DNA of 58,953 nt from Cryobacterium sp. MP_M3 (GCF_015752155.1 NZ_JADOVI010000018.1:1-58953), one strand, 5' to 3'. Shown: positions 50,228 to 58,717, counted from the first letter of the stretch. The notes: a model not told the origin generated them from the sequence alone. Made by a program: numbers and translations.

Positions 50228-50299
50228 GTTTCAGTGTTTACTGAAACACGACGTTACGCGTAAACGTATTCGCGTGAATACGTGTTTACTGAATTCAGT
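50228..50299. promoter_or_regulatory. Palindrome cluster, candidate partition site/operator
   Basis: Four palindromes lie within 72 bp upstream of parA: GTTTCAGT-GTTT-ACTGAAAC (50228-50247), TTACGCGTAA (50254-50263), ATTC-GCGT-GAAT (50268-50279) and ACTGAATTCAGT (50288-50299). AT-richer than the surroundings. Likely parS/operator. The gap 50204-50569 holds no gene. Confidence 0.6.
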
Positions 50300-50332
50300 G
50301 TTTGCGCGTATAAGTATTTCAGCAATAGAGGA

Positions 50333-50386
50333 GTGTTAGGGGGTCGCCCCTCACCGGCCGGCCAGCCAGGGGCCAGCCGGCTTGGC
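50333..50386. repeat. Twin-hairpin repeat, weak copy
   Basis: GTTAGGGG-GTCG-CCCCTCAC (one mismatch) then GCCGGCCAGCC ... AGCCGGC. Related to the twin hairpins at 51023, 51804 and 52373 but not directly behind a gene. Confidence 0.4.
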
Positions 50387-50569
50387 CGCACAGCTGGCTA
50401 GTCGACCTCGACAAGGCACTGGGGCAGTTCTTGGCCATTGACACGGCGCGGAAAAGTCCTCCATACGGTGTGCGAGCTCTGGTGGTCGGCGCAAGCGGAG
50501 AATCGCTCGGTCAAGGTGAGTTCCTTCATCGCGCGGGGGAGGGTTGGCCTGGGCCGCCCCTCCCGGTCG

Positions 50570-50773
50570 TTAGTCGTTTGCGCGGGTGAGGGTGTCGACG
50601 AAGGTCACGTAGTCGGTGCCCTCGATGGTCGTGGTGTGGGTGAGCAGGTATCCGATCTGCGCGTGACTTTTCAGGTCCTCTGCGCGGTTGGCGAGCTGGC
50701 GGCTGCGGGCCCAGGTTTCGCTGTCGTCTTTGGTGACTCGCGTCTCGATTGTCTGGATGCTCATGGTGGTCAT
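50570..50773 (-). CDS. Small plasmid protein
   Basis: 67 aa, ATG with AGGAG five bases upstream; further upstream the frame runs through the RNA element and is not coding. Core TRVTKDDSETWARSRQLANRAEDL and IEGTDYVTFVDTLTRAND. No known family. RNA element copy 2 ends about 32 bp before its start. Confidence 0.65.
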   Translation of the reverse strand: MTTMSIQTIETRVTKDDSETWARSRQLANRAEDLKSHAQIGYLLTHTTTIEGTDYVTFVDTLTRAND

Positions 50774-50804
50774 TTCTCTCTCCTGCTTCGCCCAACATTT
50801 TTTG

Positions 50805-50944
50805 CCCTTGGTGGCAAGAGAATCGATTGAGAGCGGGAGTGCCGGAGTGCACGCAATCTCGTGCGAAATAAGGGAGCCTGCGACCGCGTGCGGGATTGTG
50901 GGACCGCAGGCACGGAGCGAACTACGATGATTGGCCACCAAGGG
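50805..50944 (-). ncRNA. Structured RNA element, copy 2
   Basis: Closing stem CCCTTGGTGGC/GCCACCAAGGG. Inner hairpin GCACG-CAATCT-CGTGC, whose loop CAATC can pair with GATTG further on; GCCTGCG/CGCAGGC forms another stem. Conserved edges as in the other copies. Lies 5' of 50570-50773; with it no gene occupies 50774-51074. Confidence 0.65.
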
Positions 50945-51022
50945 GAAGAAAATCCGAAGGTACTGGCCGGCGTTAGCCGGCTCCGTTGTTCCGGCCTCCG
51001 TGCCGGATCCTGCTGGGGGAGT

Positions 51023-51065
51023 GTGAGGGGGTGGCCCCTCACCGGCTGGCCCGGAGGCCAGCCGG
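51023..51065. repeat. Twin-hairpin repeat behind the DUF3846 gene
   Basis: GTGAGGGG-GTGG-CCCCTCAC followed by CCGGCTGGCC-CGGA-GGCCAGCCGG, both perfect. Lies 9 bp past the stop of 51075-51494. Probably a 3' processing or termination structure. Confidence 0.6.
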
Positions 51066-51074
51066 CTGTGTCGG

Positions 51075-51494
51075 CTAGATGTTGCGGAGCATGCTGACAA
51101 CGGTCGGGAACGGGGACAGGGTTTCAACGAGCTTGTCGACAGTCCCGGCGTCGGGCTTCTGCGCCAGAGACTCTTGGATCCGGGCGAGCTGTGCGTCGGT
51201 GAGGCCGACGGTTTCGCCGTCCCCGGTGACGCTGACGGCGATGGCGGTGCCGAAAATAACGGTGGGGCGACCGAGTCGGTGGGCGAGCACGGTCGCGGGC
51301 AGGTTCAGGGTTGACCCGTTGATGAGTCCTTCATCGTCAACGAAGAGGTCGATCTCGTCCTCCAGGCCGACGACGTCGAACATCCGGCATCCGATGGCGG
51401 CGCTGATATCCGTCCCGATGCTGTTCTCGTTCAGGTCGTGGGTGGTGATGGTTTCGGTCGGGTTGATCTTGACGCTGCGGATGGTGGTGGTCAT
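51075..51494 (-). CDS. DUF3846-like plasmid protein
   Basis: 139 aa. IGCRMFDVVGLEDEIDLFVDDEGLINGSTLN followed by ATVLAHRLGRPTVIFGTAIAV is the DUF3846 pattern, seen on plasmids and phages of actinobacteria. C-terminus helical. Preceded 86 bp upstream by RNA element copy 3, followed by a twin hairpin. Function unknown; relation to antirestriction proteins has been suggested for similar families but is not shown here. Confidence 0.8.
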   Translation of the reverse strand: MTTTIRSVKINPTETITTHDLNENSIGTDISAAIGCRMFDVVGLEDEIDLFVDDEGLINGSTLNLPATVLAHRLGRPTVIFGTAIAVSVTGDGETVGLTDAQLARIQESLAQKPDAGTVDKLVETLSPFPTVVSMLRNI

Positions 51495-51579
51495 GGGGTT
51501 CTCTCTCCTCAGTCGGTGAGTTGCACGGGGTCCCGCGCTCTCGGGGGCAGTGGTTGTGTGCTCGTCCACCGTTTTTCTG

Positions 51580-51719
51580 CCCTTGGTGGCAAGAGAATCG
51601 ATTGAGAGCGGAGTGCCGGAGTGCACGCAATCTCGTGCGAAATAAGGGAGCCTGCGACCGCGTGCGAGGTTGTGGGAACGCAGGCACGGAAGCGAACTAC
51701 GATGATTGGCCACCAAGGG
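51580..51719 (-). ncRNA. Structured RNA element, copy 3
   Basis: Nearly the same as copy 2: closing stem CCCTTGGTGGC/GCCACCAAGGG, hairpin GCACG-CAATCT-CGTGC, and GGTTG in place of GATTG so that the loop pairing is kept by a G-U pair. Lies 5' of 51075-51494. No gene in 51495-51855. Confidence 0.65.
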
Positions 51720-51803
51720 AAGAAAAGTCTTGAATCAAGCAGGCCGGCGTAGCCGGCTCCGTGTGGGTTCGGCCTCCGGGCCGGATTCACCTGGTGGGGG
51801 AGT

Positions 51804-51850
51804 GTGAGGGGGCGCCGTCCCCCTCGCGGCGGTCCCCGGAGGGCGGGCCC
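51804..51850. repeat. Twin-hairpin repeat behind 51856-52293
   Basis: GAGGGGG (51806-51812) pairs with CCCCCTC (51819-51825); a second, imperfect GC-rich stem follows. Lies 6 bp past the stop of the 51856 gene, as do the other twin hairpins. Confidence 0.5.
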
Positions 51851-51855
51851 CACGG

Positions 51856-52293
51856 TTATGGCCTGGCGGTTGAGCTGGCTGTCACGTCCTCGAGGTCGCC
51901 TTCCCAGAAATGGTCGAGCCCGGCGTTGATCATGGTGCGGATGACGGCGTTAGTGTCGATGCCCCGTGCGGCCCGGTCTGGGAACGACAGGGTGATGGTG
52001 ATGCTGTGAGCTGGTGGCGCTTCGTCGACGTCGGTGCGGTGCTCGTCGGTGGCGTATTGGTACGTCCACTCGATCGCAATGGCACCGGTGGGGCCGTTGC
52101 TTCCGGGGGCGATTGTGGCGCTATGCGCGTCTTGGACGGGGTGGGGTGCCCTCGTGCAGTGCCACTGGATTCCGGCGACATCGAAGGTCGTGGTTCCGCA
52201 CTCGGCCCCGGTGGGACTGAGGTCGGCCGCGGGTGCGTTCGGATCGAGCTGGTGCGGGGCGAATGTGTCGGGTCGCTGGTAGGTGATGATCAT
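51856..52293 (-). CDS. Hypothetical plasmid protein
   Basis: 145 aa, ATG with AAGGAG seven bases upstream. CGTTTFDVAGIQWHCTRAPH near the start, ITITLSFPDRAARGIDTNAV and FWEGDLEDV near the end. Acidic, no signal peptide. No family recognised. Follows the DUF3560 gene and a twin hairpin. Confidence 0.6.
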   Translation of the reverse strand: MIITYQRPDTFAPHQLDPNAPAADLSPTGAECGTTTFDVAGIQWHCTRAPHPVQDAHSATIAPGSNGPTGAIAIEWTYQYATDEHRTDVDEAPPAHSITITLSFPDRAARGIDTNAVIRTMINAGLDHFWEGDLEDVTASSTARP

Positions 52294-52372
52294 GGCTGTT
52301 CTCCTTGGTCGCGGGTGGAATGGTTCTCGAGCACGGGTGCTGCCGTGGCCTGGCTTCACCTGGTGGGGGAGT

Positions 52373-52417
52373 GTGAGGGGGTAACCCCCCTCACGGCCGG
52401 CCCTGGGTGGGCCGGCC
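52373..52417. repeat. Twin-hairpin repeat behind the DUF3560 gene
   Basis: GTGAGGGGG/CCCCCTCAC then GGCCGGCCC-TGGGT-GGGCCGGCC, both perfect. The second stem differs in sequence from that at 51042-51065 while staying fully paired. Lies 13 bp past the stop of 52431-53366. Preceded by CCTGGTGGGGGAGTG, also present at 51790. Confidence 0.6.
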
Positions 52418-52430
52418 TGAGGGGCGGCGT

Positions 52431-53366
52431 TTATTCGGGCCGCTGGTGCTGCTGGATCTCCGCGTAGGGGGCGGTGTCGGTCCAGCTGTAGCCGGTGGTG
52501 ACGCTGACGGTTTTGGGGTTGGCTCGGACGACTTCGCGCCACTGGCCGCGGATCTTCACCCGGTCGCCCTTCTTGACGGTGCTGCGGTCGTAACTGGTGG
52601 CCGTTCCGCTGTCGATCTGGGCGGCGCGCACGGCTTCCCAGTACGCGATCTGGTCGCGCTTTTCGGCGAGGTTCGGTGCGAGGTGGTCTGCTCGGGCCTG
52701 CTTCTGGGCGTCGGTGGCGTCGATGTAGCCGTGTGCGTCGTCGTAGCGCGGGGCGATGATGCGTCGTTCTAACTTTCGGAGCTCGGCCCCCAGAGTGTCG
52801 ATGCGGTTGGCCACGGTGACGGGCCGGTAGCGGGCGTCGGTGGTGTGGGTGGCGGCGTCGGCTCGCGCTTGGGCGTGGGTAGCGTCGGCGCTGGCTTCGA
52901 CTGATTTACGCATGGCGTTATCTGCTTTGGTGATCGCGTTGCGGTGGCGGCCTTCGGAGTGGTGGCCAACCTTGATCGGTTCTCCTCCTTCGGGCAGGCG
53001 GTCAAGCGCGCTCCGGGCGCGGGTCCACGCGTCGTCGCTTGCCGTGGCCTTGCGGTCGGCTTTGGCCGCCAGGGCGTCGACCCGGTCGGCCTGACGCTCG
53101 ATCTTTCCGGCCTCGACCTCGGCGGTCGTGCGGTGCTCGTGGTCGATGTCGGTTTCGACCTCGAATCCGGCCGCTTCCAAGGCCTCCTGGGTGCGGGTGA
53201 TGGTGTGGAGCTTGGGGAGGCGGTCGCGGGACTGGGGGACGAACCAGGCGCTGATGCTGCGCCCCCAACGCCAACCAACGGTCTTGAGGACTTCGGCGGT
53301 TCCGTCATTTTTGCTGGTGCCGTCGATCATGGTTCCGGCTGCGTGGCTGTGGGTGATGGTGAGCAT
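52431..53366 (-). CDS. DUF3560-like plasmid protein
   Basis: 311 aa. N-terminal LTITHSHAAGTMIDGTSKND then GWRWGRSISAWFVPQSRD is the DUF3560 start; the long middle is a charged helix (RADRVDALAAKADRK ...), the end a small beta unit (VKKGDRVKIRGQWREVV). Found on actinobacterial plasmids next to replication genes. Function unknown. The small 50-aa gene lies 16 bp upstream. Confidence 0.75.
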   Translation of the reverse strand: MLTITHSHAAGTMIDGTSKNDGTAEVLKTVGWRWGRSISAWFVPQSRDRLPKLHTITRTQEALEAAGFEVETDIDHEHRTTAEVEAGKIERQADRVDALAAKADRKATASDDAWTRARSALDRLPEGGEPIKVGHHSEGRHRNAITKADNAMRKSVEASADATHAQARADAATHTTDARYRPVTVANRIDTLGAELRKLERRIIAPRYDDAHGYIDATDAQKQARADHLAPNLAEKRDQIAYWEAVRAAQIDSGTATSYDRSTVKKGDRVKIRGQWREVVRANPKTVSVTTGYSWTDTAPYAEIQQHQRPE

Positions 53367-53382
53367 GATTTTTTTCCCTCGA

Positions 53383-53535
53383 TTAGGCGAAGCTGTCGGC
53401 GTAGCGGGTCGCGGTGCAGGTTTCTCCGGGCTGGGTATCTACGGCACCTTCCGAACGGCACCCGCTGCAGGCACACCCGTCCGCGTAGCGCTCCCTCGGG
53501 TAGGTGTTCTCGTACCGGTAGTCCGACTCAGCCAT
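53383..53535 (-). CDS. 50-aa Cys-containing protein
   Basis: MAESDYRYENTYPRERY then CACSGC and later PGETCTATRYADSFA. ATG preceded by GAGGAAAGAGAAGCC (GAGG upstream). RNA element copy 4 ends about 35 bp before the start, the same spacing as for the other genes, which supports it. Possible metal-binding mini-protein; not recognised. Confidence 0.55.
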   Translation of the reverse strand: MAESDYRYENTYPRERYADGCACSGCRSEGAVDTQPGETCTATRYADSFA

Positions 53536-53570
53536 GGCTTCTCTTTCCTCGTGAACAACTGTTTTTTTGG

Positions 53571-53707
53571 CCTGTCTGGCAAGAGAAATCGATAGCGACC
53601 GGGAGTGCCGAAGTGCCCGCAGTGACGGGCGAAATAAGCCCGCAGGGCGCGTCCGGCACTGCGGGTGACGCAGGCACGGAGGGAGCTACGATGATTGGCC
53701 AGATAGG
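53571..53707 (-). ncRNA. Structured RNA element, copy 4
   Basis: Closing stem CCTGTCTGGC/GCCAGATAGG. Inner hairpin GCCCG-CAGTGA-CGGGC replaces GCACG-CAATCT-CGTGC of copies 2-3, and its loop CAGTG pairs with CACTG further on where they have CAATC/GATTG: compensatory changes at two separate helices. Lies 5' of the 50-aa gene. Confidence 0.7.
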
Positions 53708-53944
53708 ACAAAAATGCTCAACAAACAGCGCCGCACAGCGGCTCAATATCGCTTCTGACGGCTTAGCCGTCGTGCTTTCAGAGTGATATCACTCTGATAT
53801 CTCCTTGCCGCGTAGCGGCTCCCCTGGGGGAATGGGTACGGCGGCTGCGCCGCTGTTCCGTCACGGCCCGAAGGAACGTGTGCCTGCTTGTTTCAGGCTC
53901 CGGCTTCCATGCCGGGGTCTGGGGCCTGGGGACAGGGGACAGGA

Positions 53945-53985
53945 AAGACCCGGCGTGACAGTGGGGGACTGTCACGCCGGGTCTT
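53945..53985 (-). terminator. Terminator of the parB gene
   Basis: AAGACCCGGCGTGACAGT (53945-53962) and its complement at 53968-53985 form a perfect 18-bp stem with a 5-base loop, 10 bp past the parB stop. The rest of the 53708-53994 gap holds short hairpins, no gene. Confidence 0.8.
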
Positions 53986-53994
53986 GAGGCGAGG

Positions 53995-55401
53995 TTAGTC
54001 CTGTGTGACCGTGGCGGCGTTGGCCTCGGCTGCCTTGGTAGCTGCTTTCTCAGCGACTGTGTCAATCACGATCTGCTCGACCTCGCTGAGGTTGTACCCC
54101 CATGCGGCCAACTGCCCGAAGTAGAGGGCGCTGTGGGCGTCCGGGTAGCGCCACGTTCCCTTGCTGGTGCTGTCTTCGATGCCTGCCAGCACGATGGCGA
54201 GCGTGACGTGCTGCGCCTTGGTGGGGGAGTGATCCACCAGTGCGGAGAGCTTGTCAGCGGACCAGTAGTTGGCCCGCTCCAATCCGAGAAGGGTGTGGGC
54301 GAGGACGTTGCCATTCTGGATGGCCTTGCCGACAACTCCGTGGTGCACGGTCAGGCCCACTGCGATGGCCTTGGCAGTGTCCTTGGGGAGGGTCTTGCGG
54401 CTCAGGAACTCGGCCAGCCATTCTCGGCGCACGACCTCGGCGCTGGCCCACTGCTTGTTATTGGCGATGAGGGTTTTGCGTTCGGCCTTCTCGTCGTCGG
54501 TCATGGGGCCACTGGTGGCTCCGCTTCCGCTGGACTTGCGGAATCCTGCGGCCTTGGGGTCTTTCAGGTAGTAGCGCACGAAGGCTGTGTCGCTGCTGGC
54601 GTATGCGTACACGTACGCGGCCCGGCCCGGAGCATCGGTGAGGTGCTGCACGGTGACCTGTTCGTCATCTGCGGTGCTCAGGTAGCTGATGCTGACGTAG
54701 TCGGTTTCGTAGGATCCACGGTCTCGGTCGAGAATTTCGTAGCCGCGCTCGATCAGGTCGGCGGTCGCGGTGGCCTTGATCGCTTTGATGCGGGCCTCGT
54801 CGCGGGCGCGCTGGGCTGCGTGGGCGAACTTCTCCGGGGTGGTGGTTGCTATGTCGATGAGCACGGACACGGTTTCATCGTCACCCTCGAACTCGATCAG
54901 TGTGGCCGCCTGGTCGAGGGTGAGGGAGTGGCTGACGATGGCGGATGCTGCGACGGCGTTCTCTGCGACAGCGATTCCGGCCTTGACTGTGGCGGGCTTG
55001 CTGCCGAGGCGCTTGGCGATCACAGCGGGCGTCAGACCCTCGAAAGCGAGTTGCTGGAACGCGGCCACCCGGTCGGCATCGGTGACGGCCTCGCGGTGAT
55101 CGTTCTCGGCCATCTGCTGCACGATTCGCTCGACGGTCGTCTCGTCAGATTCAACGATGTACGCCGGAATTGTCACCAGTCCGGCTTCACGGGCGGCGAG
55201 CGTGCGGCGCTGACCGGCCCGCACGATGACGTTGCCCTTGTCGTCGCGGCGGGCGAGGATCGGCGTCAGGACCCCGTTTACCTTGATGCTGGCCACGAAC
55301 TCCCGCCCCAGCGCAGCCTCCGTGCGCACGTTCGCTTCCACGACGATAAGGTTGGGGTCGATGTGCTCGATGGTGCCTACGGTGGCGATGCTGTTAGTCA
55401 T
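53995..55401 (-). CDS. parB: ParB/RepB-family partition protein
   Basis: 468 aa. N-terminal ParB nuclease/CTPase domain (about 15-110): DPNLIVVEANVRTE, GVLTPILARRDD, RAGQRRTLAAREAG in place of GERRxRA, QQMAENDHREAVTDAD; then the HTH (LTPAVIAKRLGSKPATVKAGIAV, about 127-150). The C-terminal half is a ~230-residue domain of unknown role, longer than in classic ParB. No parA is adjacent; the parA at 49.6 kb has its own small partner. Preceded by RNA element copy 5. Confidence 0.88.
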   Translation of the reverse strand: MTNSIATVGTIEHIDPNLIVVEANVRTEAALGREFVASIKVNGVLTPILARRDDKGNVIVRAGQRRTLAAREAGLVTIPAYIVESDETTVERIVQQMAENDHREAVTDADRVAAFQQLAFEGLTPAVIAKRLGSKPATVKAGIAVAENAVAASAIVSHSLTLDQAATLIEFEGDDETVSVLIDIATTTPEKFAHAAQRARDEARIKAIKATATADLIERGYEILDRDRGSYETDYVSISYLSTADDEQVTVQHLTDAPGRAAYVYAYASSDTAFVRYYLKDPKAAGFRKSSGSGATSGPMTDDEKAERKTLIANNKQWASAEVVRREWLAEFLSRKTLPKDTAKAIAVGLTVHHGVVGKAIQNGNVLAHTLLGLERANYWSADKLSALVDHSPTKAQHVTLAIVLAGIEDSTSKGTWRYPDAHSALYFGQLAAWGYNLSEVEQIVIDTVAEKAATKAAEANAATVTQD

Positions 55402-55432
55402 TGAGTTCTCTCTCCATCAACTGATTTTTTTG

Positions 55433-55569
55433 CCTGTCTGGCAAGAGAAATCGATAGAGAGCGGGAGTGCCGAAGTGCAGGGTCGTGGAATACCGCAGCG
55501 CAGCGAGGATATGCCGCGAAAGCCCGCAACGCAGGCACAGAGCGAACTACGGTGAAACGGCCAGACAGA
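55433..55569 (-). ncRNA. Structured RNA element, copy 5 (5' of parB)
   Basis: Closing stem CCTGTCTGGC/GCCAGACAG. Subtype B like copy 1. Ends about 30 bp before the parB start. The remaining stretch to 55733 has no gene. Confidence 0.6.
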
Positions 55570-55733
55570 TAAAAAAAGCAAGAAGGCGACCGCGCAGCGG
55601 TTCCCAGGCCCGCAGGGCTTTCGCCGGAGGCGGCAGTCTTCCGTTTAACAGCCATCCCCCCAGAACGGGTCGAATGACTGCATCCAACGCTTTGGCGACG
55701 TTTTGCCTCTTGACCGGGACATACGATGAAGCC

Positions 55734-56192
55734 GTGACTTCGACTACAACTCAACCTGCATCAATGGCAGCAAAGATCAATTCGTTTCTTACGGATTACG
55801 GCGTGCCAATTCGGGTGGTCCTGGGTTTTCTTGCAGCTCTTGGAGCCCTCGCGGCCCTGTTGGATTCGACCTTTTCAGAGATTGCATTCCAGACATTCAA
55901 TGGGTGGCCCGTTCAAAACTTGCGAGATTTCAGTGTCCTGATGGTTTCGTACGCTCTTCTCTGCATCGTGAAGCAGCCTCACAAGCCGTTCTTTTTCGAT
56001 GCCCTCGCCTTCGTGGTCTCGTTCATTCTGTGGGTGGCGGCCCTTGTGTATTCGATCTTTCAAGGGGCTTCCAGCGCTAGCGATTTGATCTCACTCCTCG
56101 CTGTCTTCTCTGTCATCGCGTTCGCCATCCTGGGGCCGATCTGGAAGGGCGATACGCATTTCATTTGGCACAAGGCCCCACCCGTTGTGTGA
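55734..56192 (+). CDS. Membrane protein
   Basis: 152 aa from GTG 55734; an internal ATG lies ten codons on, and the upstream frame crosses the RNA element. Four hydrophobic helices (about 28-50, 67-85, 92-113, 120-140). No recognised family. Convergent with the replication gene. Confidence 0.55.
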   Translation: MTSTTTQPASMAAKINSFLTDYGVPIRVVLGFLAALGALAALLDSTFSEIAFQTFNGWPVQNLRDFSVLMVSYALLCIVKQPHKPFFFDALAFVVSFILWVAALVYSIFQGASSASDLISLLAVFSVIAFAILGPIWKGDTHFIWHKAPPVV

Positions 56193-56212
56193 GACTCTTC
56201 CAATCCGTCGAT

Positions 56213-58135
56213 TCAAGCTGCGCTTGAATACCAAAGGGATCCAGGGGCCAGCATTCCGCTGACAGCCCAGTACCGAGCCTCTCGGTGATCGCCCCTGCCG
56301 TCTCGGGCCCGTGGGTAACGAGGCCAGCTGCGTTCGCCTGATTTCGTATTGGTGAATTCGAGAGTTCGGCTTGTGACGTGCGGTCGGCGCGTGCGGTCGC
56401 GGGGGGCTGTAGTCATGTTGTCGAGCTCGGCGTGCCACCATGCCCAGACTTCGCGTTCAGCGCGGTAGCGTTCGCCGCGATTGACCAGGGTGCCAGCCAC
56501 TCCCAGGATGCGTGCCGCGCGGTCCCGGAGATCTCGTTTCGACCTGGCCCATCCCTCGGGGTGTTTGATGATGAGCTTGTGGCGGCGTAGCCGGCTGAGG
56601 ATGGTGGCGGTGTGCCTGGTCGAGACCCCCAGCAAGCGAGCGGCCGTTTCGACAGTGAGTGCCGGCATCTGGCGGAGGAGTGAGTAGACCTTCCCTGCCA
56701 GGTGCCCAAGCCCCGCACGGGTGAACAAGTCGTGTCGCTGGTCGGTGAGCTGGTTCTCGAGAGTGGCAACCAACGCAGCTCTCAGGTTAAAGATCTCAGA
56801 GGGGGGGCGGGGGTTATCTAAGTGTTGTGGCCGGACTGTACTGGAGGTTGTGGAAAACTCTCGGGTTAGGCGCCATTCGGCGGCGTTGCCGTCGTCGCTG
56901 GCTGTCACTCGTGCGATGAAACCCTCTGCTGCGAGGGCTCTGAGCGCGTCTGCGGCCGTGGTTCGGCCGAGCGCACACATGAGGGCTAGGTCGCGGGTGG
57001 AAGCTGCTACGACCCGTTTGCCGGTCTGGAGGGTCAGGTAGGCCAGGGCAAGCAAGATCGTGCGCTGCGAGATCGCTTTTTCGGTGCGCCCCCATCGGCC
57101 AGGAGAAACTGTCAGGCGACTCAGGAGCAGGTCGACGTCGGTGACGATGGCGTTCAGCTCCGTGAAGTCGCGGGACTCGCGAGCGGCCGGGAGCGGGCGT
57201 TGCACGGCCGCGTACTGCTGAGCTATGTCCCACTGCCGTTCCAGCCGGTCGCGCGCTTCGGCCGTGCTGCGCTTGCGACGGCCGCCACGACCGGTGTTCT
57301 TAGTCCGGTAGTGCTCCATGCCCGGCGCACTCTTCGCGGCGTGCTCGACGTCGAGCAGAGTCCAGCCGGCGTTGGCAGCGGACAGCAGGCATGCGAAGCC
57401 GGTCCAGCTGGGGTTGCTGCCGCCGTTGATCGTGGCCATGTGAGCGGTGCCCGCATGGCTGAGGGTGCGGTGTGCCTGGTGGCGGTCATTGATCGGCCCT
57501 GACGGGGCACTGTCGGCGACGCGGAGCGCCGGCTTGGACTGGTCTAGGACCGCGGCGAGGTTGGCGAGGTCGTCGACGGTCGTCGACGGGGCAGCGAGGT
57601 CGTCGAGGTTGCCCCAGAGCACAGTCGAGCTACTGCCGTCCCTGTGGGGCGAGAGGGGCGGCCGTGCGGAGCCGGTACGGCTGTTGTGCAGCATTCCGTG
57701 ATCAAGGGTGGCGAAGTTGGCGCGTGCCGCGCGCGCCATAACGGCGACCTGCTCGGCTGATGCGCCGTCGCAGAGAGCGAGCCAGATGTGTCGGCCCCCG
57801 GTGCCTGAAGACTGACAGACGACGTGAACGATGGCGAGGGAGTCGAGGGTACGGGAGAGGGAGTCGCACTCGTCGTGCGCGCGTTCCATGAGAGCGGCGT
57901 CGACGCCGTGCTTGTCTTTGCCGTCGAAGTCGAAGCAGAGTGCCCGGAAGACTCCGGCGTCGTCGGCCAGGTTCATCGCCCACGGCGTCGTGGGGGAGTG
58001 CGGGCCAACGCGGTGCGCGCTGGGGTAGCTGTTCTCGTCCACGCGGCCGTAGGCGTCTCGTTTCATCACGCGAACCTGGTCGCGGGGGCTGATTCGTCGC
58101 GTCAAATCCCACGCTGTCCACCTTTTGGACGACAC
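56213..58135 (-). CDS. Primase-type plasmid replication protein
   Basis: 640 aa from GTG. Residues about 50-200 form an archaeo-eukaryotic-primase (Prim-Pol) domain: FDFD with D69 and D71 as metal ligands, SSGTGGRHIW (Ser110-His116, nucleotide-binding) and a later DDLA Asp. The C-terminal part has two winged HTH regions (AASTRDLALMCALGRTTAADAL, and VETAARLLGVSTRHTATILSRL) for origin binding. Such proteins start rolling or theta replication of actinobacterial plasmids. The upstream gap 58136-58342 may hold the origin; it contains CCGTCGC-GTAA-GCGGCGG. Confidence 0.82.
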   Translation of the reverse strand: MSSKRWTAWDLTRRISPRDQVRVMKRDAYGRVDENSYPSAHRVGPHSPTTPWAMNLADDAGVFRALCFDFDGKDKHGVDAALMERAHDECDSLSRTLDSLAIVHVVCQSSGTGGRHIWLALCDGASAEQVAVMARAARANFATLDHGMLHNSRTGSARPPLSPHRDGSSSTVLWGNLDDLAAPSTTVDDLANLAAVLDQSKPALRVADSAPSGPINDRHQAHRTLSHAGTAHMATINGGSNPSWTGFACLLSAANAGWTLLDVEHAAKSAPGMEHYRTKNTGRGGRRKRSTAEARDRLERQWDIAQQYAAVQRPLPAARESRDFTELNAIVTDVDLLLSRLTVSPGRWGRTEKAISQRTILLALAYLTLQTGKRVVAASTRDLALMCALGRTTAADALRALAAEGFIARVTASDDGNAAEWRLTREFSTTSSTVRPQHLDNPRPPSEIFNLRAALVATLENQLTDQRHDLFTRAGLGHLAGKVYSLLRQMPALTVETAARLLGVSTRHTATILSRLRRHKLIIKHPEGWARSKRDLRDRAARILGVAGTLVNRGERYRAEREVWAWWHAELDNMTTAPRDRTRRPHVTSRTLEFTNTKSGERSWPRYPRARDGRGDHREARYWAVSGMLAPGSLWYSSAA

Positions 58136-58342
58136 GCCGGAAGCGTTCTGGCTCGGTTTACCATCGCAAACGTAGCTATGACGTACTATGAGGCCATCAC
58201 CTTCCTTCAGTTGGTGGCACGGCGAAGGCCCGGTACAACCGGATCTTCACTGGATTAGCTCGAACCTCGCGCCGGGAAGCAGAGAGGGTTTGAGCTACGA
58301 AACTTGAAGTGGTCCGTCGCGTAAGCGGCGGGCTTCTTTCGT

Positions 58343-58717
58343 TTAAGGGGCTGAGATGGGCCGCTCCTCTGATTCGAATAGCTCACGGTCGATGGCGGTA
58401 GGAACACCATCGGGATCGAGGGGCAGGGCGAGCAAGATCGCTTCGATTGCTCGGGCCTGAGAGATGCCGAGGGTATCGGCGGTGTCTATCACGATGGCCT
58501 TGGCCTCGGGGGAGACGCGACCGTAGACGATGGGGCTCTGTTGGACACTTCCCCGTGCACGTCTGATTCGCTCTGCCATGCGATTAACGCTAGCGCTTAC
58601 GTTGCGTTGTGTCGCGCTAGGTGACAGGGCGTGTCGCACGGTTTTTGGGCCGGGCATCAGGTCTTCCCGGTTGTTGTCTTCGATTGTGGGCCTGGCGCTG
58701 GCGGGGGTGAGATTCAT
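58343..58717 (-). CDS. Small plasmid protein with CopG-like features
   Basis: 124 aa from the ATG at 58717, which overlaps the stop of the truncated gene upstream (ATGA), strong support for this start. Basic first half (TVRHALSPSATQRNVSASVNRMAERIRRARG), second half VSPEAKAIVIDTADTLGISQARAIEAILL, like a ribbon-helix-helix protein. Possible copy-number or partition regulator, next to rep. Confidence 0.65.
   Translation of the reverse strand: MNLTPASARPTIEDNNREDLMPGPKTVRHALSPSATQRNVSASVNRMAERIRRARGSVQQSPIVYGRVSPEAKAIVIDTADTLGISQARAIEAILLALPLDPDGVPTAIDRELFESEERPISAP

Noticed and set aside
53778..54065. Minus-strand 95-aa ORF downstream of parB
   Set aside because: It crosses the terminator at 53945-53985, has biased Arg/Pro/Thr composition and no start signal.
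48988..55569. Five repeats as MITEs or terminators
   Set aside because: The ends differ between copies in compensatory way, no target duplications are evident, and no U-run follows the stem on either strand; RNA structure fits better.
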